This document shows, piece after piece, positions 29,294-37,711 of a stretch of 64,000 bases of DNA. The position numbers and the translations under genes were made by a program. Below the pieces are notes generated by a model. That model was not told the origin of the DNA and did not search any database. It saw only the letters and a list, made by a program, of their open reading frames with translations. Source of the DNA: DASCQC01 sp036012865 (GTDB lineage: Bacteria; Pseudomonadota; Gammaproteobacteria; Comchoanobacterales; Comchoanobacteraceae); assembly GCA_036012865.1 (NCBI GenBank), contig DASCQC010000005.1, positions 23,136-87,135 on the forward strand. Reading direction: 5' to 3'. How positions within the stretch are numbered: the stretch's first letter is position 1; each line of letters opens with the position of its first letter.

Positions 29294-30013
29294 CTATACT
29301 TTCTTTTCTAGTGTCTTAATTTCTTTATCCAGCCATTGCTTCAATCCTTTTTTAAATTTAGCATCTTTGATCGCTACTTCCTTATCTCGTTTAAATTTCC
29401 TCTCATTGATGGCTTCTTTTAAATGCTTATCAGTTAAATCCAATGCCTTACTTATACGTTTCTTTTTCTCAATTTTACGATCATCACGGAAGATTCTGGA
29501 CAATAAAACAACCATTGCCATAGCCATGGGTACAAAAATCCAAAGAGACTGCAACAAAGACAGTTTCATTAACCAAGTCACACCAACCGTACAAGGTATC
29601 CCTGGGAAAACAAGCAAGCCCAACATGAGTTTCTCAAATAGACTTCGATCTGACTTATGAATAACACCTTCTTCAATCTTATGAATACTGCCAATATTCC
29701 GTCGAATTTGTTTTTTCATCTCAGTGATTTCCTGATTTCTCTTCTCCATATATGATTGCTTATCCAGATCATGTGTTTTCACAACATAGTCCTGAATTTT
29801 ATTTTTTAAAACTTCCTCTAATTTAAGAAGCTCTTCTATTTTACAAGATAGTTCGTTAATTAATTTTAGATTACTTTCTTTACTTGTACTGGATTTAGCT
29901 TGACGAATTAATTTGACTGATTCAAATAAATTTTGTTCAACTTGATCATGCAATTGATCTTCTAAATTAATTGCAGGTCTTTGAATTGATATTTTATTTA
30001 TTCTTTTAGACAT
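29294..30013 (-). CDS. Coiled-coil protein with two central membrane helices, unknown function
   Basis: The 239-residue protein is not a family I recognise. Residues 1-120 are charged and predicted coiled-coil with many Lys and Glu. Two hydrophobic segments follow (about residues 128-150, FEKLMLGLLVFPGIPCTVGVTW, and 152-172), then a very basic helical tail of about 65 residues rich in Lys. Both ends should lie on the same side of the membrane. It is preceded by the tgt pair (on the same strand, upstream) with a 50-base gap and followed by comEC. The layout resembles small membrane-inserted effectors or host-associated structural proteins, but no function can be given. Confidence 0.7.
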   Translation of the reverse strand: MSKRINKISIQRPAINLEDQLHDQVEQNLFESVKLIRQAKSSTSKESNLKLINELSCKIEELLKLEEVLKNKIQDYVVKTHDLDKQSYMEKRNQEITEMKKQIRRNIGSIHKIEEGVIHKSDRSLFEKLMLGLLVFPGIPCTVGVTWLMKLSLLQSLWIFVPMAMAMVVLLSRIFRDDRKIEKKKRISKALDLTDKHLKEAINERKFKRDKEVAIKDAKFKKGLKQWLDKEIKTLEKKV

Positions 30014-30063
30014 AACCTACCTCGTTATGAATATTATAGCAGAAAATAGGTATATTTTCTTGA

Positions 30064-31188
30064 TTATATGGTGTTTTCTAGAATTTTATTTCGAAAGTCA
30101 AACATTCTCAACTTCATGACATGAAGGTTGTGTATCGTCGCTAAAGTATAAGCAGTCAACTCCTTCGCTTTAAACAAATGATGTACGTAGGCTCGGGTGA
30201 CCGAAGTACATACCTGACAAGAACATCCTTCTTCAATAGGTGAGAGATCTGAATGATAAGCAGTTTTAATAATTTTAATCGAACCTGATCTTAGCAACAA
30301 AACCCCATGCCGTGCTGCTCTTGTTGGGTAAGAACTATCAAACGTATCCATGCCCATTTCAACCCCGCAACGAATACCTTTTTCATCACCAATACCCAAT
30401 AAATGTCGAGGGCGTTCAGGGGGCAAGTGAGGTGATACCATGGTTAAAATCGATTGCAGATCATCAGTATTTTTACCCAAAGAGCCCCCTAAAGCCATCC
30501 CATCAAAAGCTTGGTTAGCAAGCATTTGAGTACTGGCCACTCTTAGCTTTTCATTCACCCCTCCGTGAATGACCGCATACATGGCTTGATTTTGAGTATT
30601 CTTTAGATGCTCATCTAAAGATCTTGTTTGCCAGCGATGTGTCCTATCAAATGAACTCATTAAAGCCTTATCACTGATATGAAAAGGGGGTAATTCATCC
30701 AATGGGATAATAATATCCGCTCCTAGCAGTTTCTGAGCCTGTACAGATGACTCAGGAGTTAACTTAATGCGCTCGCCATCTCGATAGGAACGAAAAGCCA
30801 CCCCTTCTTCAGATACTTTCAAGACTGAAGAGACGGATGATTTCTTACCCGAGCTTTTCAGTTCGTTAGCAACTGAGCCATAGGCCAGTGAGAAAACCTG
30901 AAACCCTCCTGAGTCAGTAATAATCGGAGCATGACGATTCATCATAGAATGTAACCCACCAAGCTTGCTAACAACCTCTGTGCCTGGGTGTAAAATCAAA
31001 TGATAAGTATTACAAAACATGAGAGGAATATCTAGGTTATCGACTTGGCTAGGCGTTAATGATTTAATGCAAGCATGCGTTCCCACTGGCACAAATGACG
31101 GGGTATCTATCACACCATGAGGCGTGTGAATCCTGCCTACCCTGGCATGAGACTTGGAAGATTGGTGAATTAATTCAAACCTAAACAT
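30064..31188 (-). CDS. tgt: tRNA-guanine transglycosylase with queuine-type pocket residues
   Basis: The 374-residue enzyme swaps G34 of tRNAs with GUN anticodons for a deazaguanine base. The catalytic Asp pair is present (D92 in TDSGGFQV, nucleophile D284 in DTFDSSYPTR), as is the zinc site (C322, C324, C327, H353). Two pocket positions differ from preQ1-using bacterial enzymes. The Cys after Asp-Glu (Cys158 of Zymomonas) is Leu166 in PLDELPPF, and the valine of GGLAVGE (Val233) is missing from GGSLGK. Eukaryotic, queuine-using Tgt has Val and Gly at these places. An insertion of about 20 residues follows TDSGGFQVFSLAYGS. It overlaps the transporter gene upstream by 8 bases, so both are one operon. 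Confidence 0.94.
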   Translation of the reverse strand: MFRFELIHQSSKSHARVGRIHTPHGVIDTPSFVPVGTHACIKSLTPSQVDNLDIPLMFCNTYHLILHPGTEVVSKLGGLHSMMNRHAPIITDSGGFQVFSLAYGSVANELKSSGKKSSVSSVLKVSEEGVAFRSYRDGERIKLTPESSVQAQKLLGADIIIPLDELPPFHISDKALMSSFDRTHRWQTRSLDEHLKNTQNQAMYAVIHGGVNEKLRVASTQMLANQAFDGMALGGSLGKNTDDLQSILTMVSPHLPPERPRHLLGIGDEKGIRCGVEMGMDTFDSSYPTRAARHGVLLLRSGSIKIIKTAYHSDLSPIEEGCSCQVCTSVTRAYVHHLFKAKELTAYTLATIHNLHVMKLRMFDFRNKILENTI

Positions 31189-31840
31189 AACGAATTCTTA
31201 GTCGTTTCATTAAAGATAAAGCCGGGGTGCTTGCTGCAATGGTTAGAAATTTAATGGATAAGCTAAAGAAAAAAATCGTTAACAAGGAGTCTAAGATGTT
31301 ATACAAGGCCAGAACAGTAAATAACCCAGTATCAAGTGTCTGGCCGACCATCATGGATACCATGGCTCGACAATAAAAAGGTAACGATGTTGCAGAAAGT
31401 CTTTTAAATAACGATGCTTCAACCCAAGTAGAAAATAGAAAGCACACCATAGAAACGATAACAAGTCTAGGTGTGTGATGAAATAACATCTGATAAGCTT
31501 CTTGTGAATAGTCATGAAGTCCTGGAACATATAACAAGTGAAACCAGCTATTAACAGCAAACAACAACATGACGATAAAACCCATTTGAATCAGATTATT
31601 GATGGAGGATTTCGGAGAAAATTCCTGCAACAAATTAACCGATAACATCGCTCCAACCGAATAAACATCTGCTGCCGTTACCTGCAAGCCAAATAAGTTA
31701 ATTTGTTTCAAGACAAAAACATTGGCAGCAACACAGCAAAAAATAAAAACTGCCTCAAGCAACTGCACGCGGAAAACTGAGATTAATGTCATCATTCCCA
31801 ATAAAGAAAGTAGGTGTATTCCAAATAATAATTCATTCAT
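31181..31840 (-). CDS. yhhQ: YhhQ/VUT-family queuosine-precursor transporter
   Basis: The 219-residue membrane protein has six to seven helices and the YhhQ (DUF165) layout, including the segment NVFVLKQINLFGLQVTAADV and the 'MVGQTLDTGLFTVLALY' helix with conserved Gly, Gln, Asp. YhhQ imports preQ0/preQ1 in E. coli; the homologue in Chlamydia is linked to queuine uptake. Its stop overlaps the start of tgt by 8 bases, which directly supports a role in supplying the tRNA-modifying enzyme. The direction of reading is transporter first, then tgt. No queuosine biosynthesis genes (queC, queD, queE, queF, queA) are in the window. Confidence 0.88.
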   Translation of the reverse strand: MNELLFGIHLLSLLGMMTLISVFRVQLLEAVFIFCCVAANVFVLKQINLFGLQVTAADVYSVGAMLSVNLLQEFSPKSSINNLIQMGFIVMLLFAVNSWFHLLYVPGLHDYSQEAYQMLFHHTPRLVIVSMVCFLFSTWVEASLFKRLSATSLPFYCRAMVSMMVGQTLDTGLFTVLALYNILDSLLTIFFFSLSIKFLTIAASTPALSLMKRLRIRYV

Positions 31841-31906
31841 AATGACGTATCATACCAAAGCCTGAACCATCTCTCAAGATATTAATTTTAATTAAGTTAT
31901 AAATCA

Positions 31907-33910
31907 CTAGACTTTTAAAATATAAGTTTTGATCGTTTTAATTTTATCTCTCATCAAAGCAGCTTCCTCAAAATTCAAACCCTTGGCTAATTGCTTCATT
32001 TCTTTTTCGAGTCGCTTCATTTCTGTTAAAGCCTCTTGGTCATTTTTCCAAACCTGTTCATCCTTTGCTGTTGAGCAGGTATTTTTATCAGACTTTGCTC
32101 CTAGGTTCATCACATCACGAACCTCCTTGATAATGGTTCGAGGTGTAATTCCATGGTGTTGATTATACGCTAACTGCTTCACCCTTCTTCGGTTGGTTTC
32201 TTCAATGGCTGTTGCCATCGATCGAGTGACCTTATCAGCATACAGGATAGCTTTTCCTTCTAAATGACGTGCAGCTCTACCAATGGTTTGAATCAAAGAA
32301 GTGGCCGAACGCAAAAAACCTTCTTTATCAGCATCTAAGATCGCCACCAAAGAAACTTCCGGCAAATCCAGCCCCTCTCTTAGTAAGTTAATACCCACAA
32401 TGACATCACAAACACCTAAGCGCAAATCTCGAAGTATCTCCATACGTTCTACGGTCTCTACTGATGAATGGAGATACCTCACTTTAACCCCATTATCCAG
32501 TAGATATTCAGATAAGTTTTCTGACATTTTCTTGGTTAGCGTGGTCACCAATACTCGTTCATTTTTCTTGGCACGTAAGCGTATTTCTGATAGCACATCA
32601 TCAACTTGTGTAAAAACTGGACGAACTTCAACAACGGGATCCACGAGACCTGTCGGACGAACCACCAATTCAACACTTTTTGGACACCGTTCTAACTCAT
32701 AAGGTCCTGGGGTAGCAGAAACCCATAATGACTGCAGACCCAAGCGCTCGAACTCCTCAAACATTAAGGGTCTGTTATCCAAGGCAGATGGCAACCTAAA
32801 ACCATAATCTACCAAGGTTTGTTTCCGTGAACGATCCCCTTTGTACATCGCTCTTAACTGAGGCAATGTCGCATGAGACTCATCAACAATAATTAATGCA
32901 TTATCAGGCAGGTAATGCATTAATGTTGGAGGTGCTTCACCCGGGCCTCTGTTGGATAAATAGCGAGAGTAATTTTCAATTCCCTGACAAAATCCCAGCT
33001 CAACCATCATTTCTATATCGTATTCGGTACGCTGTTTAATTCGCTGGGCTTCTACCCACTTTTCGTTTGACTCTAAAAAAGCAATGTGTTCTTTTAATTC
33101 TTGCTGAACTTTCTTCACAGTCTTGAGTGTACGCTCTCTTGGGCAGACATAATGAGATTTTGGATACAGGGTATACGCCTCTACTGACTCAATAATTGAA
33201 CCCGTTAAGGGATCGAATAACTCCATTTGATCAATTTCATCATCAAAAAGATGGATTCGAACCGCATAGCTTTCTTCTTCTGCAGGAAAAATATCCAACA
33301 AATCTCCACGGACTCTGAACGAACCTCTCTCTAAGTCCATAGGGTTTCGTTTATATTGCATCTCGGTAAGAGATTGGATAACTTCTCTTTGATTCAAAGA
33401 TGCTCCAACTTTGAAATCAAGCACCATGGTCACATAAGCACTCGGATCTCCTAAACCATAGATAGCAGAGACAGTTGCTATAATAATGGTATCCGTTCGG
33501 GCTAGAATAGATTTAGTTGCCGAAAGGCGCATTTGTTGAATATGCTCATTGATTGAAGCATCTTTTTCAATAAAGGTATCGGAAGAAGCAACATAGGCCT
33601 CCGGTTGGTAATAATCATAATATGAAACGAAATACTCAACAGCATTATCAGGAAAAAAAGCTTTCATCTCACCATAAAGCTGAGCGGCTAATGTTTTGTT
33701 ATGTGCCAAAATGATCGCCGGGCGCTGAAGACGCTCAATCACCTTAGCCATAGCGAATGTCTTACCCGAACCCGTAACACCCAGTAGGGTTTGATGGGGC
33801 CGTCCTCTCACAAAGCCCTCAGCCAACGAAGAAATCGCCTGCGGTTGATCGCCACAAGGCTCAAATTTGCTTTTAACCGTAAATATTTTTTGCATCCTGG
33901 ATTCAGTCAT
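31907..33910 (-). CDS. uvrB: Excinuclease ABC subunit B
   Basis: The 667-residue protein matches UvrB in length and motifs: Walker A (GVTGSGKTFAMA), the damage-probing beta-hairpin segment (SYYDYYQPEAYV), DESHATLPQL (motif II), the helicase motifs QTIGRAARH, and a C-terminal UVR domain (about residues 625-665) that binds UvrC. It receives damaged DNA from UvrA and positions UvrC in nucleotide excision repair. An ATG 15 bases inside (MQKIF) is an alternative start. A 67-base gap separates it from the divergent aminotransferase gene. Nothing unusual is seen in it. Confidence 0.97.
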   Translation of the reverse strand: MTESRMQKIFTVKSKFEPCGDQPQAISSLAEGFVRGRPHQTLLGVTGSGKTFAMAKVIERLQRPAIILAHNKTLAAQLYGEMKAFFPDNAVEYFVSYYDYYQPEAYVASSDTFIEKDASINEHIQQMRLSATKSILARTDTIIIATVSAIYGLGDPSAYVTMVLDFKVGASLNQREVIQSLTEMQYKRNPMDLERGSFRVRGDLLDIFPAEEESYAVRIHLFDDEIDQMELFDPLTGSIIESVEAYTLYPKSHYVCPRERTLKTVKKVQQELKEHIAFLESNEKWVEAQRIKQRTEYDIEMMVELGFCQGIENYSRYLSNRGPGEAPPTLMHYLPDNALIIVDESHATLPQLRAMYKGDRSRKQTLVDYGFRLPSALDNRPLMFEEFERLGLQSLWVSATPGPYELERCPKSVELVVRPTGLVDPVVEVRPVFTQVDDVLSEIRLRAKKNERVLVTTLTKKMSENLSEYLLDNGVKVRYLHSSVETVERMEILRDLRLGVCDVIVGINLLREGLDLPEVSLVAILDADKEGFLRSATSLIQTIGRAARHLEGKAILYADKVTRSMATAIEETNRRRVKQLAYNQHHGITPRTIIKEVRDVMNLGAKSDKNTCSTAKDEQVWKNDQEALTEMKRLEKEMKQLAKGLNFEEAALMRDKIKTIKTYILKV

Positions 33911-33977
33911 ATTAGAATCTAGGTTAACTGAATCTTATCAGTAAATCAAAATAGGTTGAATATTTCGAGGAAAAGTA

Positions 33978-35180
33978 ATGATTTCAAATCGTATACAAAG
34001 TATCAAGCCATCTCCAACTTTTGAGATTGCAGCACGAGTTCAAGAACTTCGATTACAAGGCACTGACGTAATTGCACTGAATGCAGGAGAGCCTGACTTT
34101 GACACTCCCTTGCATATCAAAGCAGCCGGCATTGAGGCTATTCACGATGGGTTCACCCGCTACACTGCCATTGATGGAATTATGCGACTTAAAGAAGCCA
34201 TCCAAAACAAATTCAAAACTCAAAATGATCTCGAGTATGCCTTGAATGAAATTATTGCTTGCTCAGGCGCAAAACAAGCATTAAGCAACGCTCTTTTTGC
34301 CCTCTTAAACCCGGGTGATGAAGTCATCATACCCACGCCTTATTGGCCTTCATATTATGATGGTGTTAAGCTAGCTGAAGCAACTCCCGTCGTTTTAAAC
34401 ACTTCAGCAGACCACTATTTCATCATTGATCCGGAAGAGCTACAAAAGGTTATTTCTAGCAAAACAAAAATCCTCATATTAAACTCCCCTAACAACCCAT
34501 CTGGCTGCTTTTATCAAGAATCTCAACTGAAAGCCATTGCGGATGTGCTCCTTGAATACCCTAACATTACTATCATCAGTGATGAAATTTATGAGCATAT
34601 CTTATGGGATCATGAGTATGTTAACATTCTTAATGTTATGCCAGAGCTTAAAGATCGAACGGTGATCATTAATGGTGTTTCTAAAGCCTACGCCATGACC
34701 GGCTGGAGAATTGGTTATGCGGCAGGTCCTAAACATATTATAAAAGCCATGAAAACCATTCAATCCCAAACCACCTCATGCCCTTCCAGTATTGCACAAG
34801 TTGCAGCAGCAGAAGCCATTGAATCACATGATGAAAGCGTACAAGAAATGAACGACATTTATTACAAACGCATGCAATTTGTTTTAGAAACCATACCCAA
34901 TATCCCCGGGCTTAAAGCCATAGCCCCCCAGGGAACTTTCTTTATGTTAATTGATGCCAGTGAAGCCATTTCGATGTTAAAACTTAAAGATGATATTGAA
35001 CTTTGTACCTATTTAATCAATACGGCACATGTTGCTCTCATTCCAGGATCAGCTTTTGGTTGTAAAAACCATCTTAGGTTATCTTTTGCTTGTTCAAAAT
35101 CATATTTACAAAATGGTCTCACACGAATTGCAGATGTTTTGAAAGAAGGCAATCAAATTGAACCCTCAAATGATAACTAA
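33978..35180 (+). CDS. aspC: Pyridoxal-phosphate aminotransferase, aspartate type (subgroup I-beta)
   Basis: The 400-residue protein is a class I aminotransferase of the Thermus/Rhizobium-type aspartate aminotransferase group: LNAGEPDFDTP near residue 35, the NSPNNPSGC loop, DEIYE, the PLP-binding lysine in NGVSKAYAMTGWRIGY (about residue 236) and a substrate-arginine segment near the C-terminus (LRLSFACS). It interconverts aspartate/2-oxoglutarate and oxaloacetate/glutamate. GAGGAAAAGTA before ATG is a fair ribosome site. With NAD-GDH it can funnel imported amino acids into the TCA cycle. Its exact substrate preference (aspartate versus prephenate or others) cannot be read from sequence alone. 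Confidence 0.93.
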   Translation: MISNRIQSIKPSPTFEIAARVQELRLQGTDVIALNAGEPDFDTPLHIKAAGIEAIHDGFTRYTAIDGIMRLKEAIQNKFKTQNDLEYALNEIIACSGAKQALSNALFALLNPGDEVIIPTPYWPSYYDGVKLAEATPVVLNTSADHYFIIDPEELQKVISSKTKILILNSPNNPSGCFYQESQLKAIADVLLEYPNITIISDEIYEHILWDHEYVNILNVMPELKDRTVIINGVSKAYAMTGWRIGYAAGPKHIIKAMKTIQSQTTSCPSSIAQVAAAEAIESHDESVQEMNDIYYKRMQFVLETIPNIPGLKAIAPQGTFFMLIDASEAISMLKLKDDIELCTYLINTAHVALIPGSAFGCKNHLRLSFACSKSYLQNGLTRIADVLKEGNQIEPSNDN

Positions 35181-35184
35181 CTGC

Positions 35185-35212
35185 TTGACGACGTATCAAT
35201 TTGTGTTAGTAT
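35185..35212 (+). promoter_or_regulatory. Probable sigma-70 promoter of tRNA-Asn
   Basis: TTGACG (35185-35190) and TAGTAT (35207-35212) are spaced by 16 bases and end 11 bases before the mature tRNA start. Confidence 0.6.
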
Positions 35213-35223
35213 TAGGTGTTCTT

Positions 35224-35299
35224 TCCCCGGTAGCTCAGTTGGTAGAGCAGGTGACTGTTAATCACTAGGTCGGCGGTTCGAGTCCGTCCCGGGGAGCCA
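35224..35299 (+). tRNA. tRNA-Asn (anticodon GUU)
   Basis: The 76-base cloverleaf has an acceptor stem TCCCCGG/CCGGGGA, a D arm (TAGCTCAGTTGGTAGAGCA), an anticodon arm with GTT in the loop CTGTTAA, a T arm with TTCGAGT, discriminator G and an encoded CCA. Its anticodon (GUN type) is a substrate of Tgt encoded 3.4 kb away. Confidence 0.98.
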
Positions 35300-35305
35300 T
35301 TCTTT

Positions 35306-35779
35306 TTAATGAACGTTTTCCTTAACTTTTTGATGTATATTATTCATAGCAACATCTAACTCATCAAAAAAGTCAACTTTTGAACTGAACCCTCTAAAAC
35401 GATAGACCTCTTTATCCTTGGACCAGAGAATAAACGTTGGAGTAAAGATCACTCTAGACAAATGTTCATTAATCCATACTAAATCATTGTTATCTTTCAG
35501 GCTCATCAATCGGATCATAGGTCTTTTAAACGCACTCTTATTTTCATGAGTCTCGTAGAAAGGGTACACTTTATCCATCCACTCATGACAGTGCGTACAT
35601 TCTGGGCTATAGACCACCAACAGATGAACATCCTCAACCCTATCTTGATGCCCTACACTTTGAGTGACATCTGGGTTTTTCGTCACCTGTTGTTTTATAA
35701 AATGGTCACTCGCGGTTAATGACGATGTCACAACCAACATTAATACGCTCAAAATAGATGTTTTTAAAACCTTATACAT
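35306..35779 (-). CDS. Periplasmic thioredoxin-like protein with CxxC motif
   Basis: The start is the ATG at 35779, with GAGGAG seven bases upstream; a longer frame from 35845 lacks such a site. The 157-residue product has a signal peptide (MYKVLKTSILSVLMLVVTSSLTAS) and a thioredoxin fold with the redox motif ECTHCHEW and a cis-proline-like 'FTPTFILW' segment. It is probably a periplasmic thiol reductase or oxidase of the thioredoxin-SoxW/DsbE kind. The partner is unknown. It lies seven bases downstream of the tRNA-Asn gene on the opposite strand and about 50 bases after the acyl-CoA dehydrogenase gene on its own strand. Confidence 0.8.
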   Translation of the reverse strand: MYKVLKTSILSVLMLVVTSSLTASDHFIKQQVTKNPDVTQSVGHQDRVEDVHLLVVYSPECTHCHEWMDKVYPFYETHENKSAFKRPMIRLMSLKDNNDLVWINEHLSRVIFTPTFILWSKDKEVYRFRGFSSKVDFFDELDVAMNNIHQKVKENVH

Positions 35780-35828
35780 CAAATAACTCCTCAATCCAAA
35801 CCATTGTAATACAAAATATAGAAAACTC

Positions 35829-37505
35829 CTAAAATTCGGAGTCATTTAAACAAAAATAGATAGATTTTCCGGCCAAAACCCTGGTTGAATATAGCTTTAT
35901 TTTATCCAAATGTTGTTGGGTAAAATAATCCCCTAAACGCAGATAGCTACTTTCTTTTGAGGATGAAAGTTTACACCACATCCAAGCCACCAGTGTGAGC
36001 GCAAAAACATTAAGGTAGGCACTGGCTACTGCTGCTACCTGTTCAGGGTCTTTAAGCCCATGGGTCATCAACCAGATATTGCATTTTTCTAACTCACCAA
36101 TAGCCATGGATAGACCTTCAGAGCAAACCCCTTTTAACTTGGAGGCATCTTGTCTCATTTCTGCCATAAGGGCTAGCATAGCTTTTCCCTGTTCCTTGGG
36201 TAATTTCCTACCCACCAGATCCAATGCCTGAATTCCATTGGTCCCTTCATAAATCATGGTAATACGACCATCTCTTAAGAATTGCTCGATCATCCAGTCT
36301 TGCGTGTAACCTGCCCCACCTAAAACTTGTAAAGCTTCAGAGACATGTGCCACGCCTTGATCCGAACCATAACTTTTAATAACAGGCGTCAATAAAGCTG
36401 CCCGTTCAGTATCCCCCTTATCTAAACACATCGCAGTAAAAGCAGTTAAGGCACGCATACCTTCATTAAAACAACGAACATTTAATAGCATACGACGAAC
36501 ATCAGGGTGAACTAAAATCAAATCAGCCTCTTCATTCATATCTCGCTTACTAACATCCAGTGATCGTGATTGTCTTCGATCTTTAGCAAAAGTCGTCGCA
36601 ACTTGGTACGCTATTTCAGACAGCCCCAACGCCTGCACACCCACACTCAATCTCGCAGGGTTCATCATAGCAAACATTGCTCTCATCCCTTTATGAGGCT
36701 CCCCAATCAACCAGCCATCGGCTTGGTCAAAATTCATGAAACAGGTTGGCGAAGCTTTGGAACCCATTTTATGTTCTAAACCTGTACAATAAGCCGAATT
36801 TCTTGAACCATCTAATCGGTACTTAGGAACTATAAACATACTTATTCCATGGCTTCCTGATGGTGCATCCGGTAATTTTGCCAACACCAAATGAATAATA
36901 TTATCAACCATGTCATGCTCACCAAAGGTGATCCATATTTTAGTGCCAGAGATCTTGTAATGATCGCCATCAGCAACGGCCGCAGATTTAATCAACCCCA
37001 AATCTGTTCCACATTGAGGTTCAGTCAAGCACATCGTCCCAGTCCAGTCACCCGTAACCATCTTAGGCAAGTATTGCTGCTTTATTTCATGGGAACCAAA
37101 AGCATTAACAACTCCCACAGCGCCCTGAGTTAAAAGCGGGCATGTTGAAAGTGAAATATTAGTAGATGCAAGCATCTCCATAACCTGATAGGCCAACACT
37201 TGAGGAGAGCCCCCTCCTCCGATATCTGAGGGTAAAGCAATGCTTGAATAACCTTGAGAAACTATGCCTTGATAAACAGCATTAAAGCCTGCAGGCATTT
37301 TAACAGCAAAGGAATCTGGGTCATACACCAACCCCTGCTGGTCTCCCTTTGCATTGGTGGGAAAAATCTCTTCCGAGGCAAAACGACCCACTGAGTCCAA
37401 CAGAGCTTCCACCGTGGAAAAATCATAAATATCATCATGATAATCCATAACTCTTAAACTGTGAAGCATGCTATGCACTGGGGCCTGGTATTTAAAAAAA
37501 CTCAT
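35829..37505 (-). CDS. Acyl-CoA dehydrogenase with C-terminal extension (DmdC-like group)
   Basis: The 558-residue flavoenzyme belongs to the acyl-CoA dehydrogenases with an extra C-terminal domain. It has the MCLTEPQCGTDLG and ITFGEHDM FAD/substrate segments, the DRRQ(S)RS region and the catalytic glutamate in IYEGTNGIQ (about residue 418). The group is often annotated as 3-methylmercaptopropionyl-CoA dehydrogenase, but most members are of unknown chain-length preference. It is somewhat shorter than the usual 590-600 residues, mainly at the C-terminal end. No other beta-oxidation genes are adjacent, so the substrate stays open. Confidence 0.9.
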   Translation of the reverse strand: MSFFKYQAPVHSMLHSLRVMDYHDDIYDFSTVEALLDSVGRFASEEIFPTNAKGDQQGLVYDPDSFAVKMPAGFNAVYQGIVSQGYSSIALPSDIGGGGSPQVLAYQVMEMLASTNISLSTCPLLTQGAVGVVNAFGSHEIKQQYLPKMVTGDWTGTMCLTEPQCGTDLGLIKSAAVADGDHYKISGTKIWITFGEHDMVDNIIHLVLAKLPDAPSGSHGISMFIVPKYRLDGSRNSAYCTGLEHKMGSKASPTCFMNFDQADGWLIGEPHKGMRAMFAMMNPARLSVGVQALGLSEIAYQVATTFAKDRRQSRSLDVSKRDMNEEADLILVHPDVRRMLLNVRCFNEGMRALTAFTAMCLDKGDTERAALLTPVIKSYGSDQGVAHVSEALQVLGGAGYTQDWMIEQFLRDGRITMIYEGTNGIQALDLVGRKLPKEQGKAMLALMAEMRQDASKLKGVCSEGLSMAIGELEKCNIWLMTHGLKDPEQVAAVASAYLNVFALTLVAWMWCKLSSSKESSYLRLGDYFTQQHLDKIKLYSTRVLAGKSIYFCLNDSEF

Positions 37506-37674
37506 AAACGCGCGTCCGTACGAAACCTATCTATAATGATAACAAAAGCAAGCAATAAAATCTATAACAGACAACCGTTTAAATACAAAATAAGCAAATA
37601 TCAGCCCAAAATAACAAACAAAACCCAGCTTCAAATTAAAATTTTAAAAAATTCATGAAAAATCCGTAAAAGTA

Positions 37675-37682
37675 TACTATAA
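37675..37682 (+). promoter_or_regulatory. Shared TACTATAA element, probable -10 region of MscS-CNBD copy 2
   Basis: TACTATAA preceded by AAAAGTA lies 29 bases before the ATG. The same eight bases occur upstream of the other two MscS-CNBD genes (969-976 and 39373-39380). Confidence 0.45.
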
Positions 37683-37711
37683 GCAATATTGACAACCAAC
37701 GGCAGATTATC

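Noticed and set aside
35224..35299. tRNA-Asn as integration site of a genomic island
   Set aside because: No integrase gene and no repeat of the tRNA 3' end was seen near it.
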